This document shows positions 22,277 to 26,326 of a DNA stretch of 26,326 nt, piece by piece. The stretch is from Bacillota bacterium. GTDB lineage: Bacteria; Bacillota; Clostridia; Acetivibrionales; DSM-1351. Position numbers and translations under genes: made by a program. The stretch spans positions 1-26,326 of the forward strand of contig JAEWST010000088.1 in the NCBI GenBank assembly GCA_023398105.1, written 5' to 3'. Positions within the stretch are counted from its first letter, which is position 1, and every line of letters starts with the position of its first letter. The notes under the pieces are model-generated. The model was not told the origin of the DNA. It made no database searches and worked only from the letters and a program-made list of their open reading frames with translations.

Positions 22277-24469
22277 TTACTCTAAGTTCAAGCTCAATTG
22301 TGAATCTCCTTTATCCTCTTCCTTGAGATAGCAGCCAATTGCAGGTATATTTTTTGTCCTATAATAGTACGGATTAGAAAGCTTTCTCTCTTCCAACGTC
22401 TGTATACTAATTAGTGTACTGCCCTTTTTAGAAATCAGAACCTGCACTCCTTGGGAGTTTCTTGTAGTTTTCGAGTTAATTTCTTCTGTATTGAAAATCA
22501 GAAGTTTTTTAATACTACTCTGTGCAGCTAAATCTATATCCTCATTTATAAACATCATTCTAACTAATGGAGATTGTCCATAATAAGCATTTGCCAGCTT
22601 CTTTCTATTTGTTTTGGTCGCATAGCTTGACATATCAATTTTTGCACCTTTTCCATTTTCATAGAAAAACAGCATATAGCCTTCATAGTTGTCTGTAGCT
22701 GTAATATATACTATTTTTTCATCATTTTCCAGACCCAACAGGTTTGTAATGTATTCTCCCAAACTGCTGGCTTTACAATCAGGTATATCATATATTTTCA
22801 TTTTGTAGACATTACATTGGTTTGAAAATAACAGCAGCTCTGATTTATTATGAGTTTCTACCTCTTGAATTATTGTGTCGTCATCTTTCAACTTTTGTTC
22901 AGAGCCAGATCTGAGAGAAATAAGGGTAATTTTTTTAAGGTAATTGTGTTCTGTAAGGAACAGCTTCAAATTGTAATCCTCAATAAGGTGCTCTGTTGTT
23001 ATTTCTTCAATGTGTTCCTCACTGATTATATCTGTGCGTCTTGGCTGACCATACTTTTTAGCAACTTCCTTTAGTTGTTTTTGTATAATTTTCTTAATTC
23101 GTGCTTCACTTTTGTATATATCCTCTAAATCTGCTATTTCCTTAATTAAGTCCTCAATTTCACTTACCTTGTTTAAAATATATTCTTTATTGAGATTCCT
23201 CAGCTTAATTTCAGCAATGAACTCTGATTGAATTTGATCTATATCAAAGCCCTTCATCAGGTTTGGTATAACCAACGCTTCCTGCTCTGTTTTTCTAATT
23301 ATAGAAATTGCCTTATCAATATCAAGTAATATTTTCTTTAGTCCCAGCAATAAGTGAAGCTTGTCTTTCTTCTTTCCAATATCAAAAAAGGTCTGACGTT
23401 TTATACATTCTACTCTGAATTTAAGCCACTCATTCAGAATGGTTTTAACGCCCATAACTCTAGGTCTTCCATTTATCAGAATATTAAAGTTACAATTGAA
23501 GCTATCCTGTAGTGGAGTAAACCTATAAAGCTTGTTCATAAGTGCATCAGCATCTGTATTTTTCTTGATATCAATTGTAAGCTTTAATCCACCTAAATCA
23601 GTTTCATCTCTGACATCAGTAATTTCCTTTATCTTTCCGCTTTTAACCAATTCTATAATCTGATCCATTATAGCCTCAACCGTAGTTGAATAGGGTATTT
23701 CTGTTACTTCAATACAGTTGTTTGCTTTATCAAAATTGTACTTAGCACGAACCTTAATACCGCCTTTTCCATTTTCATAGATATCTCTGATATCTTTTTC
23801 GGAGTATATTAACTGACCTCCAGAAGAGAAATCTGGTGCCTTTAAGTAATCTGTTATTTCAATATTCTCATTTTCAATCAGAGCAGAGGTTGTTTCGCAG
23901 ATTTCCTTCAAATTGAAGCTACATATATTACTAGCCATACCAACTGCTATTCCTTGATTTGCGTTTACTAATATATTTGGATATGTAGTTGGTAGGAGAA
24001 CTGGCTCCTTTGTCGTACTGTCGTAGTTATCCATAAAATCAACAGGATTTTTGTCGATATCTTTAAATATTTCTTCACATATCTTGTCTAACTTAGCCTC
24101 AGTATAACGAGGTGCTGCAAACTTCATATCTCTTGAGAACTGCTTTCCAAAATTCCCCTTAGAATCAACAAAGGGATGTAGCAGTGCATTGTTTCCTCTT
24201 GTTAATCGCACCATAGTTTCATATATTGCCATATCACCGTGGGGATTTAGCTTCATAGTCTGACCTACAATGTTTGAGGATTTGGTCTTTGACCCCGTCA
24301 GCAGTGACATTTTGTACATGGTGTAGAGAAGCTTTCTATGGGATGGCTTGAATCCATCAATTTCAGGAATGGCTCTTGATACAATAACACTCATAGCATA
24401 TGGCATATAGTTTGTTTCAAGAGTCTCTACTATATTTTGTTCTTCAACTATTATTTTTTTAGGAGTCAT
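22277..24469 (-). CDS. Type IIA topoisomerase subunit A, atypical (ParC/GyrA-like)
   Basis: 730 residues from the ATG at 24469, with GAGAGGG six bases upstream; a TTG nine codons earlier has no RBS. The catalytic tyrosine is Y122 in A-A-P-R-Y-T-E-A-K-L, and the active-site domain begins Y-M-P-Y-A-M-S-V-I-V-S-R-A-I-P. The quinolone-contact helix reads P-H-G-D-M-A-I-Y-E (76-84): the usual serine is Met80 and the acidic residue is E84. The GyrA box (Q-R-R-G-G-R-G) that allows negative supercoiling is absent from the C-terminal domain. This is therefore not a gyrase; a ParC-like decatenase or relaxing enzyme fits better. It pairs with the B-subunit gene 45 bases upstream. Many clostridia carry such an extra topoisomerase besides GyrAB, and the sequence looks distant from standard GyrA and ParC. 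Confidence 0.88.
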   Translation of the reverse strand: MTPKKIIVEEQNIVETLETNYMPYAMSVIVSRAIPEIDGFKPSHRKLLYTMYKMSLLTGSKTKSSNIVGQTMKLNPHGDMAIYETMVRLTRGNNALLHPFVDSKGNFGKQFSRDMKFAAPRYTEAKLDKICEEIFKDIDKNPVDFMDNYDSTTKEPVLLPTTYPNILVNANQGIAVGMASNICSFNLKEICETTSALIENENIEITDYLKAPDFSSGGQLIYSEKDIRDIYENGKGGIKVRAKYNFDKANNCIEVTEIPYSTTVEAIMDQIIELVKSGKIKEITDVRDETDLGGLKLTIDIKKNTDADALMNKLYRFTPLQDSFNCNFNILINGRPRVMGVKTILNEWLKFRVECIKRQTFFDIGKKKDKLHLLLGLKKILLDIDKAISIIRKTEQEALVIPNLMKGFDIDQIQSEFIAEIKLRNLNKEYILNKVSEIEDLIKEIADLEDIYKSEARIKKIIQKQLKEVAKKYGQPRRTDIISEEHIEEITTEHLIEDYNLKLFLTEHNYLKKITLISLRSGSEQKLKDDDTIIQEVETHNKSELLLFSNQCNVYKMKIYDIPDCKASSLGEYITNLLGLENDEKIVYITATDNYEGYMLFFYENGKGAKIDMSSYATKTNRKKLANAYYGQSPLVRMMFINEDIDLAAQSSIKKLLIFNTEEINSKTTRNSQGVQVLISKKGSTLISIQTLEERKLSNPYYYRTKNIPAIGCYLKEEDKGDSQLSLNLE

Positions 24470-24514
24470 GCTTGCCCTCTCTTCTTTTTTAATCAAGTTA
24501 TTTGCTCAACTATA

Positions 24515-26326
24515 TCAGCTTACATCAATCATATCTAAATACTTGCTGCCGTTATCCTCAATAAATTGCTTTCTTCCTTGCAGATTATCTCCCAGTAGAA
24601 CATCAAACATTTGACTGGTTGCTTCAACATCAGCTGGCATTACCTTAATTAATCTTCTTGTTTCAGGGTTCATTGTTGTAAGCCACATCATGTCAGGCTC
24701 ATTTTCGCCAAGCCCTTTTGAACGCTGTATTGTATATTTATTACCTCCAAGCTTGGCTAATATATCAGCCTTTTCCTTTTCAGAATATGCAAAATGGGAT
24801 TTTCCTTTACAAGTAATTTCAAATAAAGGTGATTCAGCAATATAAACCTTTCCTTCTTTTAATAATGTCGGTGCTACTCTATATATCATAGTTAAAATAA
24901 GAGTTCTTATTTGGAATCCATCCACGTCTGCATCTGTACATATAATAATTTTATTCCATCTAAGGTTGTCCATATCAAAGGTATTTAATTCCTTGTTGTG
25001 TTTTGATTTTATCTCAACTCCGCAACCAAGAACCTTTAACAAGTCTGTGATGATTTCGCTTTTAAAAATCCCATCATAATCGGCTTTTAGACAATTGAGT
25101 ATTTTCCCCCTAACGGGCATAATAGCTTGAAACTCTGCATCACGTCCAAGCTTACAGGAGCCTAAAGCAGAATCACCCTCAACTATATATATTTCTCGTC
25201 TTGTTATATCCTTTGTCCTACAATCAACAAACTTCTTTACCCTATTTGAAATATCTATGTTGCCGCTAAGCTTTTTCTTGATATTTATTCTTGTTTTTTC
25301 GGCTGTTTCACGACTTCTCTTGTTTACCAGCACCTGCTCAATTATCTTGTCACTTTCCATTTTATTTTCAATAAAATAAATCTCCAGTTGCTCTTTTAAG
25401 AAGCTCGTCATTGCCTCCTGAATAAATTTATTCGTAATTGATTTTTTGGTCTGATTCTCATAGCTTGTAATAGTCGAAAATGAATTGACTACCAAAATCA
25501 AACTATCTTCAATATCAGCAAAAATTATTTTTGCCTCATCTTTATTATATTTCCCTCTTTCTTTTATGCATTTATCAATAGCAGATATTAGTGCATTCTT
25601 CACCGCTTTATCAGGTGCACCGCCATATTCCAAAAAGCTTGAATTGTGATAGTATTCAAGAAGATTTGTTTTATTGTTAAAGCAAAAAGCTATTTGCATC
25701 TTTACCTTGTATTCCGGCTTATCTGCTCTATCCCTGCCTTTTGTAGCAGTTTCGTAGAACTGAGCTTCTGTGAAGCCATCCTCCTGTGAAATCTCCTTAA
25801 TATAATCAACAATACCATTTTCATAGCTATATATAAAGGACTCTCCCGATTCCTCATCCTTCAGTACAAACCTAAGTCCTGCATTAACAACTGCCTGCTT
25901 TTTCAATACTGTCTGAAAATATTCAAGAGGTATATTTATATCAGTAAATACCTCTAAATCAGGTTTCCATTTCTGTATAGTGGTAGTTTGCTCATATTTG
26001 CATTTTTCTTTTTTGAGTTCTCCTATATTTTGTCCCTTTTCAAAATGCAATTCATATTTGTGACCATCACGAAAAACAGTAACATCAAAGTATTCTGAGC
26101 TGTACTGAGTAGCACAAGCACCTAATCCGTTTAACCCCAAACTGTATTCGTAATTCTCGCCTGAATTGTTTTTATATTTTCCGCCCGCATAGAGTTCACA
26201 ATAGACTAATTCCCAATTATACCTTTCTTCATTTGTATTATAATCCAGTGGAATACCTCTTCCCCAGTCCTGAACCATAATGGATTTATCAGCAAATCTA
26301 GTAACCTCTATAACATTTCCATGACC
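24515..26326 (-). CDS. Type IIA topoisomerase subunit B, atypical (ParE/GyrB-like), 5' end beyond the window
   Basis: The reading frame stays open to the right edge. Its first visible residues are G-H-G-N-V-I-E-V-T-R-F-A-D-K, which align with the start of the ATPase domain of GyrB and ParE, so the true start is outside. Methionine at 26278 is internal. The GHKL ATPase motif reads Q-D-W-G-R-G-I-P, with W replacing the usual N. G-L-N-G-L-G-A follows as the glycine-rich lid. The TOPRIM domain has V-E-G-D-S-A-L-G, C-T-D-A-D-V-D-G and S-K-G-L-G-E-N. About 603 residues are visible. It supplies ATP-driven strand passage to the A subunit, the next gene in the operon. The symbol parE is possible, but the sequence is distant enough that I leave it blank. 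Confidence 0.88.
   Translation of the reverse strand, partial: GHGNVIEVTRFADKSIMVQDWGRGIPLDYNTNEERYNWELVYCELYAGGKYKNNSGENYEYSLGLNGLGACATQYSSEYFDVTVFRDGHKYELHFEKGQNIGELKKEKCKYEQTTTIQKWKPDLEVFTDINIPLEYFQTVLKKQAVVNAGLRFVLKDEESGESFIYSYENGIVDYIKEISQEDGFTEAQFYETATKGRDRADKPEYKVKMQIAFCFNNKTNLLEYYHNSSFLEYGGAPDKAVKNALISAIDKCIKERGKYNKDEAKIIFADIEDSLILVVNSFSTITSYENQTKKSITNKFIQEAMTSFLKEQLEIYFIENKMESDKIIEQVLVNKRSRETAEKTRINIKKKLSGNIDISNRVKKFVDCRTKDITRREIYIVEGDSALGSCKLGRDAEFQAIMPVRGKILNCLKADYDGIFKSEIITDLLKVLGCGVEIKSKHNKELNTFDMDNLRWNKIIICTDADVDGFQIRTLILTMIYRVAPTLLKEGKVYIAESPLFEITCKGKSHFAYSEKEKADILAKLGGNKYTIQRSKGLGENEPDMMWLTTMNPETRRLIKVMPADVEATSQMFDVLLGDNLQGRKQFIEDNGSKYLDMIDVS

Overview
The base composition (AT-rich, low GC), strong GGAGG-type ribosome binding sites, consensus sigma-A promoters (TTGACA-17-TATAAT), rho-independent terminators and the gene set (QueT under a preQ1-I riboswitch, LrgAB, MntP, HD-GYP, PgcA) point to a Gram-positive anaerobe of the class Clostridia. 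A Ruminiclostridium- or Clostridium-like genome is my best guess from the flavour of the proteins, but this is inference. Almost every gene is on the minus strand; only a metallophosphoesterase and a FAD oxidoreductase are on the plus strand.

Left part (1 to about 8,700): an accessory island ending beside a tRNA-Leu(UAG). From left to right it holds the 5' end of a probable insertion-sequence transposase, a GIY-YIG nuclease-like protein, a DUF4177-like protein with a secreted leucine-rich-repeat protein, and a serine recombinase with a res-like repeat cluster upstream. Next is a three-gene operon made of a small protein, a catalytically dead tyrosine-recombinase fold with a zinc ribbon, and a DUF3883/PD-(D/E)xK nuclease-like protein. 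Then come a secreted HNH-type toxin candidate with a probable immunity gene, and a truncated tyrosine integrase next to the tRNA. Diverged duplicated terminator blocks, a small ORF after a strong RBS and other repeats support a patchwork history.

Right part (about 8,700 to the end): conserved chromosome. It has an HD-GYP phosphodiesterase, a divergent membrane-anchored metallophosphoesterase, alpha-phosphoglucomutase (pgcA) with a long structured leader, lrgB and lrgA, with lrgA overlapping uvrB, then mntP, trpS and a small membrane protein. queT follows with its preQ1 riboswitch, then a COG2509-type FAD oxidoreductase, a cyclophilin, and the two subunits of an atypical type IIA topoisomerase. 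The B subunit runs off the right edge. A dispersed structured repeat (two copies plus a related hairpin) sits in intergenic gaps at about 11.2, 16.7 and 17.4 kb.

The best candidates for undescribed biology are the dead-recombinase/zinc-ribbon plus DUF3883 operon (3995-5877) and the secreted nuclease toxin with its neighbour (6257-7748). Smaller points of interest are the recombinase site cluster, an inverted repeat that could shield the transposase RBS in read-through transcripts, and the structured repeat family.
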